Source of the DNA: WHSW01 sp963842795
GTDB taxonomy: Bacteria; Actinomycetota; Thermoleophilia; Solirubrobacterales; 70-9
Reading direction: 5' to 3'
Assembly (NCBI GenBank): GCA_963842795.1
Contig: CAWJHV010000041.1
Span: 1-64,000, forward strand
DNA length: 64,000 nucleotides
In this document: positions 54,306 to 62,733 of the stretch, piece after piece
Layout of the letters: the number at the start of each line of letters is the position of its first letter
Position numbering within the stretch: the stretch's first letter is position 1
Made by a program: the position numbers and the translations under genes
The notes under the pieces: generated by a model
Database searches by the model: none
Told to the model about the DNA's origin: nothing
Seen by the model: the letters and a program-made list of their open reading frames with translations, nothing else

Positions 54306-54755
54306 ATGCGGGTATCGGTCGCCGCCGACGAGCGCACCGGGGTCGCCGAGCTCCTGCTGGAGGAGCTGCGGCAGCGCGGCCACGAGCCGATCCCCCACGG
54401 GGCGCTCGCCGAGTCGGAACCCGACGACTGGGCCTGGGCGAGCGAGGCGGCGGCCCGCGACGTCGCCGAGGGCCGGGCCGCGCAGGCGGTGGTCTGCTGC
54501 TGGACCGGCACCGGCGCCTCCATCGCGGCGAACAAGGTCGCCGGGGTGCGCGCCGCGCTCTGCGCCGACGCGGCGACTGCTGCCGGGGCGCGGCGCTGGA
54601 ACGACGCCAACGTGCTCGCGCTCAGCCTGCGCTCGACCTCGGCCGCCGAGCTCGCCGAGATCCTCGACGCCTGGCTGGCGGGCGAGCCGTCGGCCGAGGA
54701 CGACGACAGGGCGAACGTGGCACACCTCGCCGAGATCGAGTCCGGCGGCGCGTAG
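54306..54755 (+). CDS. RpiB/LacA/LacB-family sugar-phosphate isomerase
   Basis: 149 aa, the usual RpiB length. 'MRVSVAADERTGVAELLLEE' is the N-terminal strand and phosphate loop; 'AVVCCWTGTGASIAANKVAG' matches the family's CGTG.G..IAANK motif with the catalytic Cys; 'RAALCADAATAAGARRWNDA' resembles the 'RAA' and 'NDANVL' signatures. It lies 3 bp after the GH65 gene and so joins the sugar-phosphate operon. Some RpiB homologues act on other aldo/keto phosphates. Confidence 0.82.
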   Translation: MRVSVAADERTGVAELLLEELRQRGHEPIPHGALAESEPDDWAWASEAAARDVAEGRAAQAVVCCWTGTGASIAANKVAGVRAALCADAATAAGARRWNDANVLALSLRSTSAAELAEILDAWLAGEPSAEDDDRANVAHLAEIESGGA

Positions 54756-54757
54756 GC

Positions 54758-55529
54758 ATGGGCATCGACCTCGAACGCCCGATTCGCCGCCTGCTGCCGG
54801 AGCCCGACCGGTCCACGATCGGCGCGCAGGTCGCCGGCCTCGACCTCGCCGAGCGCGCGGGCGACGAGCGCCCGTACGTGATCACGAACTTCGCCCTCAC
54901 CCTCGACGGGCACGCGTCGATCTCCGGGCGCTCCGGGGCGATCGGCTCCGACGCCGACACCGCGATGCTGGTCGGTTTGCGCACCCGCGTCGACGCGGTG
55001 ATGATCGGGGCGGGGACGATGCGGGCGGAGCGCTACGGCCGCGTCGTCGGCGATCCCGCCAAGCGGCAGCTGCGCGAGAGCGAGGGGCTGGCCCCCGATC
55101 CGCTGGTGGTGATCGTCTCCGGCCGGCTCGACCTGCCTTGGGACGCCCCGCTGTTCACCGAGGCGTCGGGCCCGGTGCTGATCTGCACGGCCTCCGACGC
55201 GGAGCCGCCGACGACCGCGACGCCGCTCGAGGTCGTCCGCCACCCGGAAGGGATCGACCTGACCGCGCTGCTGCGGGAGCTGCGCTCCGAGCACGCTGTT
55301 CGGGCGCTGCTCTGCGAAGGCGGCCCGCGCCTGCACGGCGAGCTGATCGAGGCCGGCCTGGTCGACGAGCTGTTCGTCACCCACGCCCCGAAGCTCAGCG
55401 GCGGCGTCGGGCCGGGGCTGATCGCCGGCCTCGCCGAGCAGGAGCGCGAACCTCCAGCTCGCCTGGCTGCTCGCCGAGGAGTCGACCGGCGAGCTCTTCG
55501 GCCGTTATCTGACCGGCGCCGGCGTGTAA
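54758..55529 (+). CDS. RibD C-terminal-like reductase (dihydrofolate reductase fold; one frame break)
   Basis: About 257 codons. 'PYVITNFALTLDGHASISGR' and 'VDAVMIGAGTMRAERYG' are typical of the NADPH-dependent pyrimidine reductase domain of RibD; 'RALLCEGGPRLHGELIEAGL' and 'DELFVTHAPKLSGG' follow. A one-base break near 55450 precedes the C-terminus 'WLLAEESTGELFGRYLTGAG'. There is no deaminase domain, so it is a stand-alone RibD2-like protein, possibly riboflavin-related or of unrelated substrate. Confidence 0.82.
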
Positions 55530-55538
55530 CGGTCCGCG

Positions 55539-56030
55539 ATGGAGCTGGTCGACTACACCGACGCGGACCTGCAGCTGAGCATCGCGCTGGAGACCGATCC
55601 CGTGGTGATGGCCGAGCTGGGCGGCCCGCGCTCGGTCGAGTCGATCGAGCGCGTCCACCCCAAGCGCGCCGCGGCGGCGGCCGACGGCGGGATGTGGCTG
55701 AAGATCGTGCTCGACGACAGCCCCGAGCCCATCGGGCAACTCGGCGCCTGGTGGTCCGAGTACCAGGACGAGGAGCTCTGTGAGGTCGGCTGGATGCTGC
55801 GCCCGAGGTTCCACGGCCGGGGGCTCGGCAGCGAAGCGCTGGGGATGCTGATCGAGCGCCTGCGCGAGGCGCCCGGAATCGACACCGTCCACGCCTTCCC
55901 CGGCGTCTCCAACGCACCCTCGAACGGCCTCTGCCGCAAGTTCGGCTTCGAGCTCGTCGGCAGCAGCGAGGTCGAGTTCGCGGGCCGGCCGCTGGTCGTC
56001 AACCACTGGGTGCTGCGGGTCGGCGGCTGA
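55539..56030 (+). CDS. GNAT-family N-acetyltransferase
   Basis: 163 aa. 'EVGWMLRPRFHGRGLGSEAL' contains the acetyl-CoA pyrophosphate loop (R/Q-x-x-G-x-G/A: 'RFHGRGLGSEA'); 'SNAPSNGLCRKFGFELVG' is the conserved helix and strand near the C-terminus. The layout matches RimJ/RimL-type acyltransferases acting on amines. Substrate unknown. It ends one base before the convergent membrane-protein gene. Confidence 0.85.
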   Translation: MELVDYTDADLQLSIALETDPVVMAELGGPRSVESIERVHPKRAAAAADGGMWLKIVLDDSPEPIGQLGAWWSEYQDEELCEVGWMLRPRFHGRGLGSEALGMLIERLREAPGIDTVHAFPGVSNAPSNGLCRKFGFELVGSSEVEFAGRPLVVNHWVLRVGG

Positions 56031-56031
56031 G

Positions 56032-56739
56032 TCAGGCCGGAACCGGCGCCGCGTACTCGCCGGTCTCGTCGGGGATCAACCCGGCCTGCTCGGACTCGCG
56101 CTCGCCTCGGCGCAGCATCCGCAGGGCGAGGATCGTCGCCGCGAGCAGCCCGGTGGTCCCGAGGCTGAGCTGGACACTCAGCAGGCCCTCGCGCGACCAG
56201 TAGACGTCGTCGAGCTCGAGCAGCAGCGCCGCCTCGTCGAAGGTCATCCCGATCCCCGCGCCGAAGGGCACCGCGAGCACCTGCTCGAGCCGCTCGCTGC
56301 GGGTGATCAGCCCGGTGCCCCCGGCCACGAACGCGGTCAGGATGCCGGGGACGAAGTGGTGCACGTGGCGGCCGCCGAGCTTCACGTCGCGGGTCGGCCA
56401 CCAGCCGCGGCGGATCCCCCAGGTCGAGAGCCGCATGAGCGCGAACCCGCCGAGGAATCCGCTCAGCATGTTGAAGAGGATCGTCTCGCCCTTGGGGGCG
56501 GCAGTGTAGCCCTCGATCGCGACCGTGACCGTGTCCTGTGTCGCGAGCGTTGCCGCCTCGAGCGCGTGCTCGGCGGTCTCGATCACTCCCGTGTCCCCGG
56601 CCGTGGTCGGCGCGCGGCGTCGCGCCAGGCGCGCGAACTGCCCGGTGAACACCGCGGCGGTAGTCCCGATCGCGGCCCCGGCCAGGCCGAGCGTCAGCCG
56701 ATCGGTTCCCCCGCGGACGGTTCGTCGCCGGACGAGCAC
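56032..56739 (-). CDS. integral membrane protein of unknown function
   Basis: 235 aa from a GTG start. Hydrophobic segments: 'LGLAGAAIGTTAAVFTGQFA', 'ILFNMLSGFLGGFALMRLST', 'FVPGILTAFVAGGTGLI' and 'LGTTGLLAATILALRMLRRG', hence about four membrane helices. 'KLGGRHVHHFVPGI' places three His at the start of a helix, which could bind metal. The C-terminus is soluble and acidic. Conserved-looking but not recognised. It is 48 bp downstream of the nucleotide-sugar dehydrogenase gene, possibly in the same transcript. Confidence 0.7.
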   Translation of the reverse strand: MLVRRRTVRGGTDRLTLGLAGAAIGTTAAVFTGQFARLARRRAPTTAGDTGVIETAEHALEAATLATQDTVTVAIEGYTAAPKGETILFNMLSGFLGGFALMRLSTWGIRRGWWPTRDVKLGGRHVHHFVPGILTAFVAGGTGLITRSERLEQVLAVPFGAGIGMTFDEAALLLELDDVYWSREGLLSVQLSLGTTGLLAATILALRMLRRGERESEQAGLIPDETGEYAAPVPA

Positions 56740-56787
56740 CCCGCGAACGTTACGAGACGCCCCGCGGCGACGGCCCCGTTGGACGGC

Positions 56788-58036
56788 CTACAGCCTGATC
56801 AGGTTCTCGGCGGCGATTCCGCGCGTGACACCGCGGAAGTCAACGACCAGCGGCGCCTGGGCGACCACCCGCCGGTAGTCGACCTCGTCGTGCGCGGTGA
56901 TCACGCAGGCGAGGTCACAGCTACCAAGCTCCTCCTCGAGGGGGACGGACGCGAGGCCGAGCTCGGCGATCTCGGCTACATGGGGGTCGTGGTAGGCGAC
57001 CTCGGCGCCGAGGCCTCGCAGCAGGTGGGCGATCTTCAGCGCCGGTGCCTCGCGCATGTCGCCGACACCCTTCTTGTAGGACACCCCGAGCAGCAGCACG
57101 CGCGAGTCGCGGGTCGGCTTGCCGGCGTCGTTGAGCGCCCTGACGACGCGCTCGACGCAGTAGTGCGGCTGGTGCTGGTTGACCTTGCCGGCGAGCTCGA
57201 CGAACTCGGCCGGGAAGTCGTACTCACGGGCCTTGAAGGCGAGGTAGAACGGGTCGACGGGCAGGCAGTGGCCGCCCATGCCAGGTCCCGGCTCGAAGCG
57301 CATGAACCCGTACGGCTTCGTCGCCGCGGCGTCGACCACCTCCCAGACGTCGATCCCCATCCGCTCGCAGAGCACCGCGAGCTCGTTGACGAGGGCGATG
57401 TTGACCGAGCGGAAGATGTTCTCGAGCAGCTTCGTCATCTCGGCCGCTTCGGGGGTGGCGACCGATGACGACCTCGTCGCAGATCTCGGCGTACAGGGCG
57501 CGCGCCCGCTCGCAGCAGGCATCGGTGAGCCCGCCGACGACCTTCGGCGTCGTGCGAATGGTGTGGTCGGTGCGCCCGGGGTCGATGCGCTCGGGCGAGA
57601 ACGCGAGGTGGAAGTCACGGCCGGCGGCGAGCCCGGACTCCTCCAGGATCGGTTGCAGTCGCTCGCGGGTGGTGCCGGGATAGGTGGTCGACTCGAGCAC
57701 CACCAGCTGCCCGGGGCGCAGGATCGCCGCCAGGGCCCGGCCGGCGTCGGCGATGTAGCTCAGGTCCGGCTCGCGCTGGTTCGCAAGCGGCGTCGGGACG
57801 CAGATCAACACGGCGTCGCATTCGGCGAGGGCGGCGTGGTCGGTGGTTGCGGAGAAGCGCTCGGCGATCCCCTCGAGGCGTTCGTCGTCGACGTCCTCGA
57901 CCTGGCTGCGGCCCGCGTTGAGGCCCTCGACGACCCGCTCGGAGACGTCGAGCCCGGTGACCTCGTGACCGGCCTCGGCGAAGGCGACGGCGAGCGGCAG
58001 CCCGACGTACCCCAAGCCGATGATCCCGACTCTCAT
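56788..58036 (-). CDS. UDP-sugar 6-dehydrogenase (UDP-GlcNAc/UDP-Glc family; one frame break)
   Basis: About 416 codons. 'MRVGIIGLGYVGLPLAVAFA' is the NAD-binding Rossmann loop; 'VLICVPTPLANQREPDLSYI' and 'VLESTTYPGTTRE' are family motifs; 'FSPERIDPG' resembles the WbpA/UDP-GlcNAc branch. 'GMGGHCLPVDPFYLAFKA' carries the catalytic Cys. 'LLLGVSYKKGVGDMREAPAL' is the C-terminal domain start. A base near 57485 breaks the frame between 'ICDEVV' and 'VATPEAAEMTKLLENIF'. The enzyme supplies UDP-uronic acids for envelope polysaccharide. Its ATG overlaps the preceding stop (ATGA). Confidence 0.88.
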
Positions 58037-58380
58037 GCGGGCTCAGTGTAGGCGTCGGCGAGTTGAATAATCACCCGTCCGTTCGCGGTCTCGGGGTTCC
58101 GCGCGCGCGCCGAGGCGCTGACTTCGATCAGCAGCTTGGTCGCCACGAGCGCGGCCGCCAGCGCGGCCTCGGAGTCGTCGGCGAGCAGGACCGAGTCGAA
58201 TTGTTGACTTCCCAGATCGGTTTCCAGCGCGGCAAGTGCTCGGGCCAATTCCCCGACGGCCGGCGTGGCCGGGTCGATCGGGTGCTCCGGCGCCGCCCAG
58301 ATCCGGGCGTTTTCTGGCTCGGGCAGCGTTTGCGCCAGTTGCTGCGAGATCGAACGGTCTCCCACGATGATCGAGGCCAT
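58033..58380 (-). CDS. small protein of unknown function coupled to the UDP-sugar dehydrogenase
   Basis: 115 aa, start ATG 58380. 'MASIIVGDRSISQQLAQTLP' and 'FDSVLLADDSEAALAAALVA' suggest a small alternating alpha/beta (Rossmann-like) fold without a nucleotide-binding Gly loop. A Glu and Ser/Ala-rich helix follows. The stop overlaps the dehydrogenase ATG, so it is the first gene of that operon; it may modulate the dehydrogenase or bind a sugar nucleotide (inference). I do not recognise a family. Confidence 0.6.
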   Translation of the reverse strand: MASIIVGDRSISQQLAQTLPEPENARIWAAPEHPIDPATPAVGELARALAALETDLGSQQFDSVLLADDSEAALAAALVATKLLIEVSASARARNPETANGRVIIQLADAYTEPA

Positions 58381-58463
58381 CTCTCAAACACCCACTCGAT
58401 CGGTCAACAAATGGACCGACAATTGAACCTTTGCGCCGCATACGCCGATAGCATCGGTTGAGG

Positions 58464-58568
58464 ATGAAGCGTTTGCTCTCACCGTGGTCGTTCGGCGTCA
58501 ACGCCGCACGCCACCTGGCCTGGTACGTGAACTATCACGTCAGCGGCCAGACCCGGCCCCGGGTCTAG
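58464..58568 (+). CDS. possible 34-aa small protein
   Basis: ATG to TAG, coding for 'MKRLLSPWSFGVNAARHLAW' followed by a Tyr/Asn/His-containing end that finishes 'TRPRV'. It fills the space between a divergent start (58380) and a convergent stop (58570) almost exactly. A weak GAGG precedes the ATG and TTGAAC lies about 40 bases upstream. Composition (Trp, Tyr, His, Arg) suggests a membrane- or RNA-binding peptide. Support comes from context only. Confidence 0.35.
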   Translation: MKRLLSPWSFGVNAARHLAWYVNYHVSGQTRPRV

Positions 58569-58569
58569 C

Positions 58570-59407
58570 TCAGGCGCTCTCCCGTCCGCGCCTGCCGGCG
58601 CGCAGCGCCCTGACCTGACGCAACTCGAGCACCTCGCTCGCTGTCTCGTCGATCGCCGCCCGCGGTGAGGCGAGCATGGTCGAGCCGACCCGCGTCTCCC
58701 GGGCTCGCCCCCGTCCGTCGGGAACGACGCGCCACGCCGTCGCCTCCTCCCGGGCACTGACCGCGGCGGAGACGGTCGCGCCACGAACCAGGATCCCGGC
58801 CCCGTCGTCGAGCCCGTAGCCGGGGCGGCGGCGGCGGGCGACCTCGGCAAGCAGCACGCGCCGGCGCTCGGGGTCACGGTGGTAGTGGGCACTGAGGATC
58901 CCGGGGACCAGCCCGAGCCCGGGGACAAGGCGGGCGACGCCGTCGGAGCGGCTCACGCCCCAGTCGAACCAGCACATGGCGCCGGCGCTCTGCCCGGCGA
59001 GCAGGACGCCCCGCTCCCAGCACCGGCGCAGCAGCCGGTCGACCCCGTGGGCGCGCCAGATCGCGACCAGGTTGAGCATGCTGCCGCCGCCCACGTAGAT
59101 CACGTCCTGGGCCAGCAGGTGGTCGGCGAGGTCGACCGTCGCGGCCTCGAGTCGGAACAGCGAGACGTGCGAGAGCTCGCACTCGCGAGACGCGAAGCTC
59201 GACCGAAAGGCGAGCGATCTGGTCGGCCGGGTCGCCGCTCGCCGTCGGCAGCAGGCAGATCCGCGGCCGGCGGACGCCGGCGAGCTCGAGGATGTGGTCG
59301 CGGATCGCCTCGTTTCCCCGTCGGCGCGAGAACTCGTGCCCGCCGAGCACGAGGATCGATCGCCACCCCGGTGGGACGGGCTTTCGCTCGGCGGGCCGGT
59401 CGCTCAT
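58570..59407 (-). CDS. peptidase family S51 (dipeptidase E-like), paralogue 1 (frame break)
   Basis: About 279 codons. 'WRSILVLGGHEFSRRRGNEA' is the N-terminal strand; 'RICLLPTASGDPADQI' follows. After a one-base break near 59210 the reading continues with 'SRECELSHVSLFRLEAATVD', 'DVIYVGGGSMLNLVAIWRAH' and the nucleophile motif 'GQSAGAMCWFDWGVS' (Ser in G-x-S-A-G). S51 peptidases cleave Asp-X dipeptides or act on related substrates such as cyanophycin dipeptides. ATG 59407 is preferred to a GTG four codons earlier, which overlaps the stop of paralogue 2. Confidence 0.8.
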
Positions 59408-59411
59408 CCGG

Positions 59412-60158
59412 TCAGACACCGACCAATGCCGGCTGGGGCCGGATCAGCGGCACCGAGGCGGTGTCGCCGAGGTAGCGGGTGGCGATCTGCGTGGTGACCA
59501 CGTGGCCGTGGCGGAGCTCGACCCGGTAGGCGCGCGCGTGCGGTCGCGAGGCGACCACCTGGCCGAGATCGTCGCCGACGAAATGAAGGGCGGCGCCGTC
59601 GTCGGCGGCGTATGCCGGAGCCATGCCCTCGCCGAGCCAGGTGAACAGGACCTCGCGGCGGGCGGGCTCGCTCGAGTAATGGACCGTGTTGCTCCAGGGG
59701 AGGAAGCCGAGGCCCTCGATCCGCTGCGGGTCGCCGTGGAAGGTCGAGACGCCCTCGGCGAACCAGCACAGCGAGCCCGCCGAGAGACCGCAGAGGACGA
59801 TCCCGCGTTCCCACGCCTCGCGCAGGATCCGGTCGATCCCATGGGCGCGCCAGACGCCCATCAGGCTGGTGACGCTGCCGCCGCCGACGTAGATCAGGTC
59901 CTGCGAGAGCAGGTGCTCGCGCGGCTCGGCCGGCGCCCGCTCGCGCCGGAACAGCGACAGGTGCGACGGGTCGCACCGCGCGGCGGAGAAGTGCCGGTAG
60001 AAGCGGACGATGTAGTGATCGGCGTCACCGCTCGCCGAGGGTAGGAAGCAGACGCGCGGCCGCGGACGGCCGGCGAGCTCGAGCACGAACTCGTCGAGCA
60101 ACGGGTTACCGGACTCCATTGAGAACCCGCCTCCCCCGAAGGTGACGATTTGGCGCAT
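59412..60158 (-). CDS. peptidase family S51 (dipeptidase E-like), paralogue 2
   Basis: Intact, 248 aa. 'MRQIVTFGGGGFSMESGNPL', 'RVCFLPSASGDADHYIVRF', 'DLIYVGGGSVTSLMGVWRAH' and the nucleophile motif 'CGLSAGSLCWFAEGVST' (Ser in G-L-S-A-G) define an S51 alpha/beta protein, close to uncharacterised actinobacterial 'type 1 glutamine amidotransferase-like' peptidases. It is directly upstream of paralogue 1 with 4 bp between them, so the two form an operon. Cytoplasmic. Confidence 0.88.
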   Translation of the reverse strand: MRQIVTFGGGGFSMESGNPLLDEFVLELAGRPRPRVCFLPSASGDADHYIVRFYRHFSAARCDPSHLSLFRRERAPAEPREHLLSQDLIYVGGGSVTSLMGVWRAHGIDRILREAWERGIVLCGLSAGSLCWFAEGVSTFHGDPQRIEGLGFLPWSNTVHYSSEPARREVLFTWLGEGMAPAYAADDGAALHFVGDDLGQVVASRPHARAYRVELRHGHVVTTQIATRYLGDTASVPLIRPQPALVGV

Positions 60159-60711
60159 AGGTCGATCTCCACGCGTCTGGGCCTGGCTTGCTGGACGATG
60201 CCCATTCTGCGGCCGCCCGGACGCCCGGTCATTGGCCAGGTGGCGAGATCGGGCCCGCCCGGGTTCGACGCCGGGAAGGCGGGGCGGGAGTTAGTGCGTG
60301 TGGGGGGCGCAAACGCCGGGGGCGATCGGTGGGTGGGGTGCGGGCGTTGGGCGCAAACGCCCCAGCGTCCTTCGCGACGCCGGCCGTTGCTTGCTGGGTA
60401 GGAGGGAGTTGGTGGGGGTGCCGGCCGATGTGGCTGATTCCGCGCTGGGTGTGACGCGGGCGAGGCAGGATCTGCGCTTGGCGTTGGCCCGCCGGGCCTT
60501 CGGATCGGACTGTGGCAATCGAGTTTCGACTGTCGGAACCGGATTGCCACAGAACGCCGGCCGGGCGACCAGAGCGCGCACCAGCCACCACGAACGTCAC
60601 GCAAGGCGCACCGATCCATTCCCCCTCACCGCCAAACCCGGCCCGCGTAGCGCCACACGCCACGGCGTGGCGCCCCGGCCGGCGTCGCACCTCGCACCAC
60701 CCCGCGCCCCC
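60159..60711. other. 550-bp intergenic stretch with hairpins
   Basis: No gene is supported on either strand; the open frames here lack any protein-like pattern. It holds a long inverted repeat (60510-60552), and two GGGCGCAAACGCC-type mini-hairpins with a CAAA loop at 60305-60318 and 60349-60362. The promoter of paralogue 2 (minus strand) should lie near 60160-60200. Confidence 0.6.
60510..60552. repeat. 11-bp perfect inverted repeat
   Basis: CTGTGGCAATC (60510-60520) and GATTGCCACAG (60542-60552) flank a 21-base loop. As RNA this would be a stable hairpin on either strand. It could be the end of a decayed mobile element, a structured RNA or a regulator site; nothing else in sequence decides. 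Confidence 0.5.
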
Positions 60712-61278
60712 TCACCCGTGCCTGTCACCCCGTCGCTTCCAGAGCGAGAATCCCGCTGCGACGAGCAGGATGCCTCCCGCGATCGCGCCGGCTATCGCGA
60801 CCCCATGGTCGCCGGCCTCCGGCTCGGGGGCGGGCGGCGGGGGGGTGGCCTCGGTGACGCGCACCTCCCGCGGCTGGCGCAGCTGTGCCGCCGGGAACGG
60901 TTGCAGGTCGCCCGCCAGGCGCCGGTACGTGGCGGCGACCGAGTCGTCGATCGTGCCCCATTGGTAGTTGGCACCGGGTCCGTCGGGGTAGCCCGTGTAT
61001 CCGCCTCGCGGCAGGACGACGATCCCCCAGCTGTCGTGCGCGCCGCCGGCGCCGACGGTCACCCGCACGCGGTACCAGGGCTCGGGCCGCTCGGGGCCGG
61101 TGCTGCTCCCGCCGCCCTCGACCAGATGGATGGAGAGCTGGTCCTTCGGCACCTCCCTGCAGGCGTCCGGGCCGCAGATCGTCGCGGCCTGGAGGTTCTT
61201 CGCGGATGCGGGCGCGGGTGCGAGCAGCACCGCCGCCAGCAGCGCCACGCAGAGGGTGATTGGGAGTGGACGGGGCAT
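60712..61278 (-). CDS. secreted, C-terminally membrane-anchored protein
   Basis: 188 aa. The start at 61278 is chosen because AAGGAG lies 7 bases upstream. A signal peptide ('LPITLCVALLAAVLLAPAPA') is followed by a domain with two Cys ('ATICGPDACREV') and 'WYRVRVTVGAGGAHDSWGIV'. A Pro/Glu linker ('PPPPAPEPEAGDHG') leads to a C-terminal helix ('AIAGAIAGGILLVAAGFSLW') ending in Arg/Lys. It is an exported type I membrane protein, 57 bp downstream of the anti-sigma gene on the same strand and so perhaps part of its output. Function unknown. Confidence 0.72.
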   Translation of the reverse strand: MPRPLPITLCVALLAAVLLAPAPASAKNLQAATICGPDACREVPKDQLSIHLVEGGGSSTGPERPEPWYRVRVTVGAGGAHDSWGIVVLPRGGYTGYPDGPGANYQWGTIDDSVAATYRRLAGDLQPFPAAQLRQPREVRVTEATPPPPAPEPEAGDHGVAIAGAIAGGILLVAAGFSLWKRRGDRHG

Positions 61279-61335
61279 CGCGGCTCCTTTCCGGGATCTC
61301 AACCCCGACTACAAGCGCGGGCGCGAATCGGTTCC

Positions 61336-62118
61336 CTACGGCGGAACGAGCGAGCCGGCGAGCCGCACTGCCTCGCGTCGCCCGAACGCGCCCTCGAGCC
61401 GGACCAGGACGCGGCCGCGGTCGACCAGGAGGACGTTCTGGGCGACCTCGAGCTCGTGCTGGGCGATTCCGCCCGCCTCGGCGCCGTAGAAGAAGAAGTG
61501 CGGCGCGCCCGCGATCCAGGCGGCACGCCGATCGTCCACCCGGAGCCGCTCGACAGTGGTCGCCTGGGGGACGACCTTGTGCAGGTACTCGCCCGCGATC
61601 CGGCCACGGAGCTCTGTGACCAGCAGGCCGACGCCGGTGCTGGTCGTCCGGGGCAGTCGCGGCGACGGGCGATAGACGAGCGCCAGAGCACCCCCGGGTA
61701 CGCCCGGATCGACGTAGACGCGGTCGGGGCCGCCGAGCACGCTCGGCGCCAGCGGCTCGAAGGCGAGCTGGTCGCGCGCGGCCGAGAGGTCGCTCGGCTC
61801 GCCCAGCTCCGGCCCGCGGGCGGCGGGCGGCGGGGCCGGCCGCGTCGTGGTCTCGATGTCCACGCCGCCGATGTCGAGCAGGTCGCGCAGCGCGTCGCGA
61901 GCCGCCGGGGAGACGGCGAGGGCGGTGGCGGCCAGCGCGAGGGCGATCAGGGCGGCGATCACGAGCGCCCGCAGGATCCGCGGGCGCGACGCGACGCCGC
62001 GCGGGCGCGGGCCCGAGCGCGCCTCGATCCGCTCCCGCACCGCCTCGGCGAGCGCGGGCTCCGGGGGATAGTCGAGCTCCCGCCCGAGGGCGATCAGGTG
62101 ACGCTCGAGCTCAGTCAT
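61336..62118 (-). CDS. anti-sigma factor-like membrane protein
   Basis: 260 aa. The cytoplasmic N-terminus ('MTELERHLIALGRELDYPPE') should hold the ECF sigma factor. One membrane helix follows ('LVIAALIALALAATALAVSP'), then an extracytoplasmic domain resembling sensor domains of anti-sigma factors ('GVGLLVTELRGRIAGEYL'). There is no zinc HxxxCxxC motif, so it is not a ZAS protein. Its start overlaps the sigma gene end by 8 bp, supporting co-expression. Confidence 0.75.
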   Translation of the reverse strand: MTELERHLIALGRELDYPPEPALAEAVRERIEARSGPRPRGVASRPRILRALVIAALIALALAATALAVSPAARDALRDLLDIGGVDIETTTRPAPPPAARGPELGEPSDLSAARDQLAFEPLAPSVLGGPDRVYVDPGVPGGALALVYRPSPRLPRTTSTGVGLLVTELRGRIAGEYLHKVVPQATTVERLRVDDRRAAWIAGAPHFFFYGAEAGGIAQHELEVAQNVLLVDRGRVLVRLEGAFGRREAVRLAGSLVPP

Positions 62119-62671
62119 CGCCGTCCTCCATCTCCGCCCGCAGCCGTTCGAGGGCCCGCGAGAGCCGGGACTTGACCGTCCCGCGCCGGACGCCGAGCGC
62201 GGCGGCTGTCTCGGCTTCGGAGAGCTCGAGCAGGTAGCGGCAGGCGATCACCGTCCGGTCGCGCTCGGGGAGGCTCTCGACCGCGGCGAGCAGAGCGCGG
62301 CGACGCTCGTGGCTGAGGAGCGCCGCCTCGGGGGACGGGACCGCGCCCCCCTCGCGGCGCTCCTCCGCGACGCGCGTCGCCAGTCGCCGGCGGCGCCCGG
62401 CCGCCACCCGCCTGTTGCGGGCCTCGTTGCCGACGATCCGCAGCAGCCAGGGGCGAAACGGTGCCCCGGCCCGGAACCGCCCCAGGGCGCGATGGGCCTT
62501 GAGGAACCCGTCCTGGGCCGCTTCCTCGGCCTCAACGGCCGAGCCGGTGATCATCCACGCGGTGCGGAAGGCGATCGTCTGGTGGGCTCTCACGATCTGC
62601 TCGTAGGCGGCCACGTCGCCGCGCTTGGCGCGCGCGATCAGCGCGGGCTCGTCCAGTGGCCGGTCCTCCAC
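62111..62671 (-). CDS. ECF-type RNA polymerase sigma factor
   Basis: 186 aa from a GTG start. Region 2 ('YEQIVRAHQTIAFRTAWMIT', 'EAEEAAQDGFLKAHRALGRF', 'FRPWLLRIVGNEARNRRV') and region 4 ('ALLAAVESLPERDRTVIACR', 'LSEAETAAALGVRRGTVKSR') are typical of group 4 sigma factors. Regions 1.1 and 3 are absent. It probably directs expression of envelope genes, possibly including its own operon, under control of the anti-sigma factor downstream. Confidence 0.92.
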   Translation of the reverse strand: MEDRPLDEPALIARAKRGDVAAYEQIVRAHQTIAFRTAWMITGSAVEAEEAAQDGFLKAHRALGRFRAGAPFRPWLLRIVGNEARNRRVAAGRRRRLATRVAEERREGGAVPSPEAALLSHERRRALLAAVESLPERDRTVIACRYLLELSEAETAAALGVRRGTVKSRLSRALERLRAEMEDGDD

Positions 62672-62733
62672 TGCACTATTCCTACAACCGGACCGGCCTC
62701 GCGGTTCCCGAGGCGCCGGGCGAGGGCGCTAGC

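Noticed and set aside
58381..58570. Toxin-antitoxin pair formed by 58033-58380 and the 34-aa frame
   Set aside because: The two are divergent, neither has toxin or antitoxin motifs, and the first is coupled to a sugar dehydrogenase.
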